From Pseudomonas sp. AL03 (lineage in GTDB: Bacteria > Pseudomonadota > Gammaproteobacteria > Pseudomonadales > Pseudomonadaceae), in assembly GCF_029960815.1 (NCBI RefSeq), contig NZ_JASBRE010000015.1, forward strand, positions 62,001 to 126,000: DNA of 64,000 nt, given 5' to 3'. The notes beneath the pieces are model-generated. The model ran no database searches and was not told where the DNA came from. It saw nothing but the letters and a program-made list of their open reading frames with translations. Positions within the stretch are counted from its first letter, which is position 1; each line of letters begins with the position of its first letter. The position numbers were made by a program, and so were the translations under genes. Positions 41,518 to 50,424 of this stretch are shown in pieces.

Positions 41518-41952
41518 ATGCGTTTGACATTGTCCACGTTGGTTCTGGGACTTTTGGTCGCTCAAGGTGCAATGGCAGCCGGTGACGGCACCGCTGCAGT
41601 GGGCGGTGGTATTGGCGGTGCGCTAGGTAACGTGGTCGGCCAGCAAATGGGCGGCAGCACGGGTGCCGCGATTGGCGCCGGATTGGGCGGCGCGGCAGGT
41701 AGCGCGGTCGGCGCAAACAAAGGCAGTCGCACAGAAGCGGCGATTGGCGGTGGTTTGGGGTCGGCGGGTGGCTCGGTGATCGGCAACAGCCTCGGCGGTT
41801 CTACCGGCTCGACCATTGGCGCAGGTTTGGGCGGCGCGGCGGGTGGGGCAGTCGGCAACAACTTGGGTAGCGACAGCGGCAGTTCGCACTCCGGTAGCGG
41901 CCACAAGCATAAGCATAAGCATAAGCATAAGCATAAAAACAAACATCACTGA
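41518..41952 (+). CDS. Glycine-zipper protein 2 with His/Lys tail
   Basis: 144 residues, paralogue of the protein at 40963. Signal peptide (LSTLVLGLLVAQGAMA-A), zipper repeats (STGAAIGAGLGGAAGSAVGA, GGSTGSTIGAGLGGAAGGAVG), a serine-rich hinge (SDSGSSHSGSG) and a C-terminal HKHKHKHKHKHKNKHH coded by repeated CATAAG units. The His-rich tail could bind metal ions; repeat number could vary by slippage. Terminator hairpin follows at 41974. Confidence 0.85.
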   Translation: MRLTLSTLVLGLLVAQGAMAAGDGTAAVGGGIGGALGNVVGQQMGGSTGAAIGAGLGGAAGSAVGANKGSRTEAAIGGGLGSAGGSVIGNSLGGSTGSTIGAGLGGAAGGAVGNNLGSDSGSSHSGSGHKHKHKHKHKHKNKHH

Positions 41953-41973
41953 TTCGACATCAGCTACACCAGA

Positions 41974-41994
41974 AACCCGGCCTCAGCGTCGGGT
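41974..41994 (+). terminator. Terminator after glycine-zipper protein 2
   Basis: ACCCGGCCTCAGCGTCGGGT with a following TTTTTC, 22 bases after the stop; short imperfect stem. Confidence 0.6.
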
Positions 41995-42080
41995 TTTTCG
42001 TTTCTGGTAGTAGGACTCTGGAACGTTTGGTCGTAGGTCGCCTCGAACTTCATACACCCCAGAACCTTGTGAGGCATGCC

Positions 42081-42257
42081 ATGACTCCTGAAACCGAAGG
42101 CAAGGAAGAAAAAGGCCCGAGCGGGCTTCCGTTCATTAACGATCCCGGTAACGAAGACCCTGGCTCGCTGATGGATAACGCAACGGTGCCGCTCAACGAT
42201 TCCGATGATGCAGGCGATGTCGGAAATATCGAAGACGAGGATGAGGGCGACGATTGA
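42081..42257 (+). CDS. Small acidic protein 1
   Basis: 58 residues from ATG after GAGG. Highly acidic (DDAGDVGNIEDEDEGDD at the end) with GLPFINDPGNEDPGSLMDNATVPL. Predicted disordered. A second acidic protein of similar composition follows 100 bases on. Neither resembles a named family. Confidence 0.6.
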   Translation: MTPETEGKEEKGPSGLPFINDPGNEDPGSLMDNATVPLNDSDDAGDVGNIEDEDEGDD

Positions 42258-42364
42258 CCATGCTTTGCGACAGGCTTGACCGATCGTCTCTCTGATCGAA
42301 CGCTTGCATGGCGCAATCCTCGAAATGTCAGGGCCTGCTTTTCAGGCCCCTCGAGAGGTGCTTT

Positions 42365-42577
42365 ATGAACGTTGATCCGAAAGACGCCGACATCGACGAA
42401 ACCCCTGAGTATCCATTGCCTTCACCGACCGATTCCCTGAGTCGCGATCAACGTCCGCCTGACGACGACACTGCTGTGGAGCAATTGCCGTCTGATGACG
42501 TGAAGCGTGGGGACGTGGAAGCTGACCCTGAAGATCCGGACATTGCCGGTGATGACCGCTCAAACGAACCGAGCTGA
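42365..42577 (+). CDS. Small acidic protein 2
   Basis: 70 residues from ATG after GAGG; the upstream in-frame start has no ribosome site. Acidic and proline-rich (DADIDETPEYPLPSPTDSLSRDQRPPDDD, DVEADPEDPDIAGDDRSNEPS). A hairpin (GGGCCTG-CTTTT-CAGGCCC) lies just before the gene. It ends 90 bases before the IS256-type element. Confidence 0.6.
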   Translation: MNVDPKDADIDETPEYPLPSPTDSLSRDQRPPDDDTAVEQLPSDDVKRGDVEADPEDPDIAGDDRSNEPS

Positions 42578-42666
42578 ACATATGAGTGGGAGTGGCGGGA
42601 GTTCGGGAGGAAGGACGGGGGAAGCTGGTATGAGTGGTTTGGGTGGTTTGAAATCCACGCCCCCGA

Positions 42667-43716
42667 GGGTGTCCCTGATTTTGTGTAAACGGGATTTCTA
42701 TTAAACCGTTAACAGCCGATCTTCAAACTGGATACTGAAGCGATTCAAAGCCGCTTTCCAGTCCCGGATCGGCATTGTCCACTTTTTGCTTCAGCCGCGA
42801 CTTCCTTCTGCCGTTTCCACGACACGAAGTTCAAACTGTTGCGCACCCATGTGCACGATGCACAGCTGAACGACGGCTTTTGGGTAAACCGTTTCAATCG
42901 CCTCAGGGAAGCCTTTGAGGCCGTCCACGCAGGCGATGAAGATGTCCTGCACGCCCCGATTCTTGAGTTCGGTCACCACTTGCAGCCAGAATTTTGCGCC
43001 TTCGGTTTGCGCGATCCACAAGCCCAGCACTTCTTTGTGACCCGCCATGTTGACGCCGATGGCCAGATAAACCGCCTTGTTGCGCACGGCGCCGGCATCG
43101 CGCACTTTGACGTGAATGCAGTCCAGATAGAGGATCGGGTATAGCGCGTCCAGCGGCCGCGCCTGCCAGAGTTTGACCTCATCACTCACCGCGTCGGTAA
43201 TCGCCGAGATCAGGCTGGGAGAGACCTCGGTGCCGTACATTTCCTGCAAGTGCGCCTGAATTTCTCTGACACTCAAACCGCGAGCGTAGAGCGAGATGAC
43301 TTTGTCATCGAAGCCCGTCCAGCGGGTTTGATGCTTGGCCACCAACTGCGGCTCGAAGGACGCCTGCCGGTCGCGAGGGATGTCGAGCGGCAGTTCGCCG
43401 AAGTCGCCCTTCAGGGTTTTACCGCTGTGACCGTTGCGCGCATTGGCGGCGGTGTTGGTGATCGTCGCGCTTTTGTCGTGCCCCAGGTGTTCGGTCATCT
43501 CGGCTTCAAGGGCCCGCTCGACCAGCATCTTGGTGAGCTGTTTGAGCAGGCCGTTTTCGCCGATGAGATCTTCGGGCTTTTTGTAATTGGCCAGCAGACT
43601 GTCGGCCAGTTTAACCAGTTCAGGATCAGGTTTGACTCGTTTGGCTCGGTCATTGGATTTCCTTGGGGTAGGCAGTCTCCTGCCAAATGACCGTTTACAC
43701 AAAACTAATTACACCC
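42667..43716 (-). mobile_element. Decayed IS256-family insertion sequence
   Basis: 1050 bp between imperfect terminal inverted repeats of about 26 bp: GGGTGTCCCTGATTTTGTGT at 42667 and the reverse complement of GGGTGTAATTAGTTTTGTGT ending at 43716. Typical family members are near 1.3 kb; the shortfall equals an internal deletion in the transposase gene. No clear 8-bp target duplication is seen. It lies at the toxin end of the rhs gene. Confidence 0.85.
42701..43653 (-). pseudogene. IS256-family transposase, broken
   Basis: Recognisable blocks: KPDPELVKLADSLLANYKKPEDLIGENGLL, ALEAEMTEHLGHDK, DKVISLYARGLSVREIQAHL, YLDCIHVKVRD (first Asp) and ACVDGLKGFPEA (second Asp). Three lesions: a missing base in an A-run just after the natural ATG at 43653 (normal start MTEP then KRVKPDP), an extra G near 42839 that shifts the frame after QLCIVHM, and loss of about 90 codons between KEVAA and KKWTMPIRDWKAALNRF. 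The loss removes the third catalytic acid (Glu in the NAIE region). Stop at 42701. Inactive. Confidence 0.85.
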
Positions 43717-46700
43717 TCTCCTCGGGGGTGCTCCGCGATAGCGATATTCGGTTTTGACGCCAGGTACGGGGGGAGTTACTTCCACCTTCCCATCCGGATC
43801 CTCATCCCCAAACGCCGGCTTCTTACACCCATCCCCCCCAGGACACTCACTCAACCCCAGCGGATCAACCCACCCCGTCGGACTCCTCGTGTACTGATAC
43901 CCGTTTAACCCACCCGCCAACCTACTCGGGTCCGGCGTCAGATACCGTCCAACATCCGGATTGTAGTAGCGATGCCGGTTGTAATGCAGGCCCGTTTCCG
44001 CATCGAAATACTGCCCCTGAAACCTCAACGGCTGATCAAGCACTTGATAGGTGTCGCGGTTGAGACGAGTCAGACGGCCATACGCTGTGTATCGGGCGGC
44101 CCAGATGATGTCGCCGCTGTAGTCGGTGAGTTCTTGTGGCGTGCCGAGGTGGTCGAGTTGGTAGTAAAACGGACAAGCCTGGCGTGGGCCTTTGCCGTCA
44201 AGCATCGCCAGTGGGCGGAAGCTGCCCGGCTCGTAGACATAGCTGCGGTAATGTTCGCGACTACTTTCAGCGACGAGGTTGTCGCCCTGCCAGAAAAATT
44301 CGGTGGAGTTGCCGTCGACGGTTTTGGCGATGCGGCGGCCGAAGGCGTCGTAGCGATAACTGGCACAACGTCCATCCGGCAACGTGACGCCTACTAACTG
44401 GTGCTGGCAGTCGTAGCGGTATTCGGTGAGCAGTTTTTGTGCGGTGCCGCGGCGCTCGCGGATCAGATTGCCAAAGGCGTCGTAATCGTAATGGCGGTCG
44501 CCTTGCTTCAATAGGCGATTGCCTTTGACGGTGGTCGGGCCTGGACGATCCTGCATCAGCAGGTTGCCCGCCGGGTCGTGGGCGAAGCTTTCCGGTTGGT
44601 GATCGCGGGAGTGGCGGATTCGGATCAGGCGGTCGAGTGGATCGTATTGATAGCTGCGTTGGCCGTGACGGGTGTCGGCAATGGAGTCGAGGTTGCCGTT
44701 GGCGCTGTAGGCATAGTCGCGGCGATACAGCGATTGGAGGTCTTGGCTGACAGCGTGAGCTTTCAGACGGCCCTGGTCGTCGTGCTGGTATTCGCTGAGC
44801 AACAGGCCTTGTTGGCGGTTTAGTTCGCGACCGGCGAAGAAGGTATGTGACGTCAGCCGGGCGCCATTGAGGTCGATCGCCGTCAACGCACCGCCCTTGG
44901 CGTGGTGGTAGTCGAGCTTGCTGTTGTCCGGCAGGCGCAGGCGATTGAGCTGGCCGCAGACGTTGTAGCCATAGCGCAGGGTGCCCCAGCCCTGATGTTC
45001 GGTGATTAGTCGGTCGTGTTTGTCATACTCGAACTCCAGTGGATGGTCGTGACCATCGTCGACGCTGACCAACCGGCCAAGGCTGTCATAGCGATACTCG
45101 ACGTTAACGCCATCGGACAGGTTTTTAACCAGCAGGCGTCCAGCCGAATCCCGCTGATAACCCGTAACCAGTTGCGAGCCGTCATCGCCGAACTCGGTTT
45201 TCTCCAGTAAGTGGCCGTTAAGATCGTAGGCATACGCCGTGCGTCGGCCATCGAAGCCGGTTTCCTGTCGGATCAATCCGTTGGGTGTGTAGTCCAGTCG
45301 ATAGTGTTCGCCGGATTCGTTTTCGATTTCCGTCAGCAGTAGCTGCGCGTTGTCGTAGCGATAACGCAATTGCGTTCCGTCAGGGTTGATCCGGCGACTG
45401 ACCAGATGCAGGTCATCGTCGTACTCAAAACGAGTGACGCGCCCCAGTTCATCGCGCTCGGCGGTGATCTTGCCGTAGGCGTTGTAGCTGAACGCTCGAC
45501 TGGCGCCCGTAGGAAGAATCGTCTGACTCAGACGCCCGACAGCGTCCCATTGGTATTGAGTGACAGCGCCGTGTTCGTCCTGACGGGTAATCTGCCGACC
45601 CAAAGCGTCGTAGGAAAACCGCTGCTGACCTCCGTCTGGCAACGTTTCTTCGAGCAGCTGTCCTAATGAATTCCACCCGAAGACATGCCGACTGTTGTCT
45701 GGATAACGGATCGACAGCACCCGTCCTTGAGCGTCGTAGTGATAGCGGGTGACATGACCGTCAGGATCGGTCGCTTCCGTGACGTCACCCTGAACATTGC
45801 GCTGATAGGTCCATACCGCTTTACCGCGATACCGCGCGAGCAGGAAACCATTGCGATATTCGTAGGACGTCGGCTCGTCTTCGGGTGAGATCAGGGCAAT
45901 CAGCCGCCCGATCTCGTCATAGCGGTAGTGGGTAATCGCCCCCAACGGGTCCTGTTCGGTCAGCAACCGGCCTTTGTCGTCGTAGGCCTTCAGGTGTTCT
46001 GCGCCATTGGGTTCGACCCGACGCACCAGTCGCGCCTGTTCGTCGTGCTCGTAAATCTCCTCGCTGCCGTCGGCGTTTTTTACCACCACACTGCCGTTGT
46101 CATCCCAGACATACCGCGCGTCCCACTGCGAAAACGACGCCCAATGGCGGACGCATCGGGCAGCCTTGCCGGACCTTTCCCACGCCCAGAAGAAACTTGC
46201 CCCACCGGCCAGTTGTCGCTGGAGAATGACGTGCTGATCGTCATAGTCGTACCGTTCGATGTCGCCGTCGGCATTGGTCGCTTCGATCAAGCGCTGACAC
46301 GCGTCGTAGCGGTAGGCAACCAGTGTTTGCTCGGTACGCCAGGCGTCTTCCTGGGGCTCGGCCGGATGAAAGCGTTGATACTCGACGGCAACTATGTGTC
46401 GGCGCGCATAGCGCAACAGCAGGGAACGCCCGGCGCCGTTGTCGAGGCGCTTGATCCTGTCAGAAGTGTCCCGCTGCACCGTCAGCCGATTGCCATAGGC
46501 ATCGCTGATCGCCGTCAGTCGCCCTGTACGAAAGTGGAAGAACCGCGTTTTTTCGCCGGGCAGAGCGAGGATCAGTTCTTCGTGCTCATCACCTAGATAA
46601 ATCGCTGCTCGCGACAGGCTGTTGTGAATCGTCGGGCGCTCGCTACTCGGTAGCGGAAAAATCGTACGGCGGTTTTCGTGGTCGACCCAAATGACGGTGT

Positions 46701-47991
46701 CGCCATCGATATCCAGTCGATGTGCGAGGGAATGACTCCAGCCGAACCCAAGTCCACAATCGATCTCCACAGCACTGGTGCGATAGAGCCGGGTGAAGTC
46801 GAACGGCAAAATCCCGTCCAGCGAACCATCGGTCAGCGTGAGCAGTTCTTCGCCCGTGACCATCGACACCGGACAGCCATGGGTACAGGTCAGCGGTCCG
46901 CAATCGGCGCTGTCGCCGTTGGGGGGTTTCGCCTGATAGGGAGCATCGGCGCGATGTTCCTGACGAACCAAGCGGGTCATGGCCTCGGACTTGTCGCGAG
47001 CGATTGCGACCGGGTTCTTTACCAGCACAACCGGTGCAGCCCCCGCGCTGATCTGCAGTGACACCGCGGGTGCGGGGTTCAGCGGAACATTCCGGGCGCT
47101 GACTGCGAGGAGTTTGAGTACACCTGCGTGGGTTGTCAGGTCGGACTTGGCGGTCAGTTCGGCCAGCCGCAAACTCGAGGCCGCCAGCCAGCTCCGTGCT
47201 CGCTCCGACTTGACCTTGTTCAGCACCTTGGCGCTTATGCCAAGTGTCAGTCCTGTAGGACCTGTGAAGCGCGCGAACAGCAATCCGATCAATATTCCTG
47301 TACGAATTTGCGCCACGACCTCAGCGATATGTTGCGGTGGCAACATCCTCAGCCAACGGGTGATCGCCGCGAGATGAATGAACATCAACGGCTCGTCGCT
47401 CAGCATCAGCAACACATTGGCAATGGTCTCGGCCGAAGCGTTCAGCTCGTTGCGCAGCCAGCCTTCCAGTTCGCCGATCACGCCCTGATACGAGTCGTAC
47501 AGCGCTTTGACGTGATGAGCGCAAACATGGGGGAAAAAGGTGATGCGATAACGCAGACTGCGCTCGCAATCGGGGATTTCCAGGATGCCGCTGGGACCAA
47601 TCTCGCGGTAGATCGGCTCGCCAAACGTGCCTTCAGAGAGGTAGGGTTCAAGCATCACCGGTGTATTGCCGATCGGCACAAACCGCGCGGCATCGAACAT
47701 GTGCACCAGGGTCAAAGAACCACTGGCCGAGCACGAAGCGACTGTCGAGCTGACTGGCGTGGTGGAATTCTTCGGTGCGCTAAGACGGACTTCGTTGCCG
47801 ACCTTGAACACTTGCTCGACATCCAGTGTCCTGCCGGTCCAGAAATTTTCAGCCCAGGCGTCGTAGTCATTGAGACACAGTCGAAACTCACCGAGCAGCG
47901 CTTCGACATCGGGCTGCTCAGGGTCCATGGCGGCGACCACCAGCAGCCCGATGGTGTTATTCAAGGCCAGGACCTTGTCAGGTACGAACAT
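43705..47991 (-). CDS. RHS repeat protein, C-terminal toxin lost
   Basis: 1428 residues. The N-terminal 370 or so are not a PAAR domain and have two weakly hydrophobic segments (RTGILIGLLFARFTGPTGLTLGI); after a Cys-rich link (CGPLTCTHGCPVSMVTGEE) come about 25 YD/RHS repeats and the conserved core end (PFYYQLDHLGTPQELTDY, FQGQYFDAETGLHYNRHRYYNPDVGRYLTPDP, VDPLGL). In intact Rhs proteins a variable toxin of 80-200 residues follows this point; here only 48 follow, ending YRGAPPRR plus three residues (GCN) encoded by the IS inverted repeat. No immunity gene lies nearby. The core is well preserved, so truncation looks recent. Confidence 0.9.
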   Translation of the reverse strand: MFVPDKVLALNNTIGLLVVAAMDPEQPDVEALLGEFRLCLNDYDAWAENFWTGRTLDVEQVFKVGNEVRLSAPKNSTTPVSSTVASCSASGSLTLVHMFDAARFVPIGNTPVMLEPYLSEGTFGEPIYREIGPSGILEIPDCERSLRYRITFFPHVCAHHVKALYDSYQGVIGELEGWLRNELNASAETIANVLLMLSDEPLMFIHLAAITRWLRMLPPQHIAEVVAQIRTGILIGLLFARFTGPTGLTLGISAKVLNKVKSERARSWLAASSLRLAELTAKSDLTTHAGVLKLLAVSARNVPLNPAPAVSLQISAGAAPVVLVKNPVAIARDKSEAMTRLVRQEHRADAPYQAKPPNGDSADCGPLTCTHGCPVSMVTGEELLTLTDGSLDGILPFDFTRLYRTSAVEIDCGLGFGWSHSLAHRLDIDGDTVIWVDHENRRTIFPLPSSERPTIHNSLSRAAIYLGDEHEELILALPGEKTRFFHFRTGRLTAISDAYGNRLTVQRDTSDRIKRLDNGAGRSLLLRYARRHIVAVEYQRFHPAEPQEDAWRTEQTLVAYRYDACQRLIEATNADGDIERYDYDDQHVILQRQLAGGASFFWAWERSGKAARCVRHWASFSQWDARYVWDDNGSVVVKNADGSEEIYEHDEQARLVRRVEPNGAEHLKAYDDKGRLLTEQDPLGAITHYRYDEIGRLIALISPEDEPTSYEYRNGFLLARYRGKAVWTYQRNVQGDVTEATDPDGHVTRYHYDAQGRVLSIRYPDNSRHVFGWNSLGQLLEETLPDGGQQRFSYDALGRQITRQDEHGAVTQYQWDAVGRLSQTILPTGASRAFSYNAYGKITAERDELGRVTRFEYDDDLHLVSRRINPDGTQLRYRYDNAQLLLTEIENESGEHYRLDYTPNGLIRQETGFDGRRTAYAYDLNGHLLEKTEFGDDGSQLVTGYQRDSAGRLLVKNLSDGVNVEYRYDSLGRLVSVDDGHDHPLEFEYDKHDRLITEHQGWGTLRYGYNVCGQLNRLRLPDNSKLDYHHAKGGALTAIDLNGARLTSHTFFAGRELNRQQGLLLSEYQHDDQGRLKAHAVSQDLQSLYRRDYAYSANGNLDSIADTRHGQRSYQYDPLDRLIRIRHSRDHQPESFAHDPAGNLLMQDRPGPTTVKGNRLLKQGDRHYDYDAFGNLIRERRGTAQKLLTEYRYDCQHQLVGVTLPDGRCASYRYDAFGRRIAKTVDGNSTEFFWQGDNLVAESSREHYRSYVYEPGSFRPLAMLDGKGPRQACPFYYQLDHLGTPQELTDYSGDIIWAARYTAYGRLTRLNRDTYQVLDQPLRFQGQYFDAETGLHYNRHRYYNPDVGRYLTPDPSRLAGGLNGYQYTRSPTGWVDPLGLSECPGGDGCKKPAFGDEDPDGKVEVTPPVPGVKTEYRYRGAPPRRGCN

Positions 47992-48254
47992 TCACAGTCT
48001 CTCGCGCGGATCAATTCAGAACGCGGGACTTTGCGGGGGATCGACGTGGAAAGAAGTCGGGAAAGTAGGTGTTTGGTGTAGGGGGAATCGTTAAATGACG
48101 GAGAGCACTTCGGCGCAGGTTTTAGTAGCGATCAGGCATTGCCCGTTGCCCTATGCCAGTCGCGCTCGCTATGCTGCTGAAACCTTTAATCGATCGCGGA
48201 CCCGGCCGTACCTGAGCCGCCTCTGGGATGTCATTAGAAAACGGATCAGATGCG

Positions 48255-48950
48255 ATGAATGCACCGCTGAGTGAATTCGGCCCGATCAAGGCCGTGATTT
48301 TCGATATGGACGGCCTGTTGCTGGACACCGAGGGCATTTACACCGAGGTCACGTCCATGATTGCCGCGCGTTACGGTCGGGTCTTCGACTGGAGCGTCAA
48401 ACAGAACATCATCGGTCGTGGTGCAGGAGATCTGGCGCGCTATGTGGTCGAGGCGCTGGACTTGCCGATCACCGCCGAAGAGTTTTTGGTGATCCGCGAA
48501 CCGCTGATGCGCGAGCGTTTTCCTACAGCGTTGGCGATGCCTGGCGCACAGGAGCTGGTTCGGCACTTGAAGGCCAACAATATTCCGATCGCGGTGGGCA
48601 CCAGTTCTTCGCGTCAGTCGTTCGGCCAGAAAACCACCTTGCACCGCGACTGGTTCGCGCTGTTCGATTTCATTGTGACGGCCGATGATCCGGAAGTCGG
48701 CGCGGCCAAACCGGCGCCGGACATCTTCCTCACGGCGGCGCGGCGCCTGGGTGTCGCGCCCGAGGATTGCCTGGTGTTCGAGGATTCGCCGTTTGGTGTC
48801 ACAGCGGCGAAAGCGGCGGGGATGACGGCGATTGCGATCCCGGATGCGGCGATGGCTGACGAAAAGTACGCACACGCCGATGGCATTCTTCGTACGCTGA
48901 CAGCGTTCAAACCGAGCGCCTTCGGCCTGCCGGCGCTTGAATGGGCTTAA
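48255..48950 (+). CDS. HAD-superfamily hydrolase
   Basis: 231 residues. Motif I DMDGLLLDTEG (nucleophile Asp near residue 18), motif II TSSSRQ, motif III and IV KPAPDIFLTAARRLGVAPEDCLVFEDSPFG. This is the phosphoglucomutase/GS1-like group of HAD phosphatases acting on sugar phosphates or nucleotides. An in-frame ATG at 48228 is an alternative start; neither has a strong ribosome site. A perfect bidirectional terminator follows at 48963. Confidence 0.88.
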   Translation: MNAPLSEFGPIKAVIFDMDGLLLDTEGIYTEVTSMIAARYGRVFDWSVKQNIIGRGAGDLARYVVEALDLPITAEEFLVIREPLMRERFPTALAMPGAQELVRHLKANNIPIAVGTSSSRQSFGQKTTLHRDWFALFDFIVTADDPEVGAAKPAPDIFLTAARRLGVAPEDCLVFEDSPFGVTAAKAAGMTAIAIPDAAMADEKYAHADGILRTLTAFKPSAFGLPALEWA

Positions 48951-48962
48951 AGCTGCGTACAT

Positions 48963-49005
48963 AAAAACGCCGGCAACCCTGATCAGGGTTGCCGGCGTTT
49001 TTTAT
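48963..49005. terminator. Bidirectional terminator, 17-bp palindrome
   Basis: AAAACGCCGGCAACCCTGAT continues into its exact reverse complement and ends TTTTTT; it separates converging HAD and SDR genes. Confidence 0.92.
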
Positions 49006-49020
49006 GCGAGATTCAGAACA

Positions 49021-49767
49021 TCAGGCGCCGAAACCTCCGTCGATGGTCAGGCTGGCACCGGTGATGTAGCCGGCTTCGGGGCCGACGAGGTAGGCGACGA
49101 AACTGGCGATTTCTTCCGCTTTGCCATACCGACCCACCGCCATCAACGGGATCAGGCTTTCGGCGAAGTCACCGCTGGCCGGGTTCATGTCAGTGTCAAC
49201 CGGGCCCGGTTGCACGTTGTTGATGGTGATCCCGCGCGGGCCGAGGTCGCGAGCCAGGCCTTTGGTCAGGCCGACCAGCGCCGATTTGCTCATGGCGTAG
49301 GGGCCGCCACCGGCGAAGGGCGTGCGGTCGGCGTTGGTGCTGCCGATGTTGATGATGCGGCCGCCTTCGGTCATGTGTTTGGCAGCGGCCTGGGTGGCGA
49401 TGAATACGCTGCGCACGTTGATCGCGAGGGTCTGGTCGAAGTCTTCAAGTTTGAAGTCTTCCAAGGGTGCAACGGCCAGAACGCCTGCGTTGTTGACCAG
49501 AATGTCCAGGCGACCAAAGGCTTTAACGGTGGCGGTCACGGCGTTGCGGATGGCCTCGGCGTCGGCGCTGTCAGCCTTGATGGCGAGGGCTTTGCCGCCG
49601 TTACTGGTGATGCTGTTTTGCAATTCTTCGGCTTTTGCCGTTGAGCTGACGTAGGTGAAGGCGACTGTCGCGCCTTCAGCAGCCAGGCGTTTGACAATGG
49701 CGGCGCCGATACCGCGGGATCCGCCTTGAATCAAAGCCACTTTGCCGCTGAGGTTCTGAGTAGTCAT
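49021..49767 (-). CDS. SDR-family oxidoreductase
   Basis: 248 residues from ATG after GGAGAT. Classical short-chain dehydrogenase: cofactor loop QGGSRGIGAAI (about 14-20), VNNAGVL (NNAG, about 88), catalytic Ser and YAMSK (Tyr-X3-Lys about 152-156), PGPVDTDMNP near the end and C-terminal ITGASLTIDGGFGA. NADP-type by ring of residues, substrate unknown. Upstream in-frame starts lack a ribosome site. Confidence 0.9.
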   Translation of the reverse strand: MTTQNLSGKVALIQGGSRGIGAAIVKRLAAEGATVAFTYVSSTAKAEELQNSITSNGGKALAIKADSADAEAIRNAVTATVKAFGRLDILVNNAGVLAVAPLEDFKLEDFDQTLAINVRSVFIATQAAAKHMTEGGRIINIGSTNADRTPFAGGGPYAMSKSALVGLTKGLARDLGPRGITINNVQPGPVDTDMNPASGDFAESLIPLMAVGRYGKAEEIASFVAYLVGPEAGYITGASLTIDGGFGA

Positions 49768-50048
49768 ATCGATCTCCAAGTCTCGAGGCGGGATGCGTCG
49801 GTTGATAGAGCCTAGTATCGATTCGGGAACCCGCTGCAAGCTATATCAGGGTCATTACTACCCCGGGTCAGGGTTAATTTTACCCCTTATGCCGTAGTTC
49901 AAATCACCCTACGAATTTCAATCTATTGATATATAGCCAGTTTATGGTTGGCATGAATGATGACCTATATAAGTTCAAGCCTTCCTTCAGCGAAACGAAT
50001 CAAAGTCGTCTTTCGCTGAGGCCGTACCGCACCCATGGGACGATTTTT

Positions 50049-50255
50049 ATGTTTGAAGTATTCGGTGGCAACCTTGAACAAAGTACCGAGTGTTTTGCGG
50101 CCTATCTTGCTGACCCCAAACGCCCGGTCGACGTGGACGATACTTGTTCAGGTCTGAGGAATTCCTGGTCGATGGCCGGCCTGCAACGGGCAGGCATCGT
50201 CGCTTGCGTGCTGACAATGCTTGATGTGGGTATTGTTTACTTATATGTGCGTTAA
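50049..50255 (+). CDS. Small membrane-tailed hypothetical protein
   Basis: 68 residues: a soluble N-terminal part (FGGNLEQSTECFAAYLADPKRPVDVDDTCSG) and a C-terminal membrane segment (AGIVACVLTMLDVGIVYLYV). Starts at 49953 or 49944 are possible and would add about 32 residues; no start has a strong ribosome site. AT-rich region, unrecognised family, could be an accessory gene. Confidence 0.4.
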   Translation: MFEVFGGNLEQSTECFAAYLADPKRPVDVDDTCSGLRNSWSMAGLQRAGIVACVLTMLDVGIVYLYVR

Positions 50256-50424
50256 TGGCGTATCGATAATAATTATATGTGTCCAATTGCCTTGGTTTTT
50301 ATTGTTCTTGCGTGAGTTGTTGATCTTGAGTTGTCTGCCGTGAATCAGCCATATGTGGCCGGATTCTGTTTCGGATACCGAGGATCATTCTTGCCGCGAA
50401 ACTTCCAGCGATTGAGCATTCTGT

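Noticed and set aside
42507..42704. Open frame running from the acidic gene into the IS end
   Set aside because: Overlaps the acidic-protein gene in another frame and its end is simply the IS inverted repeat.
39232..43700. Integrative element inserted at tRNA-Ser
   Set aside because: No integrase and no repeat of the tRNA 3' end found in the window, so an element boundary cannot be shown.
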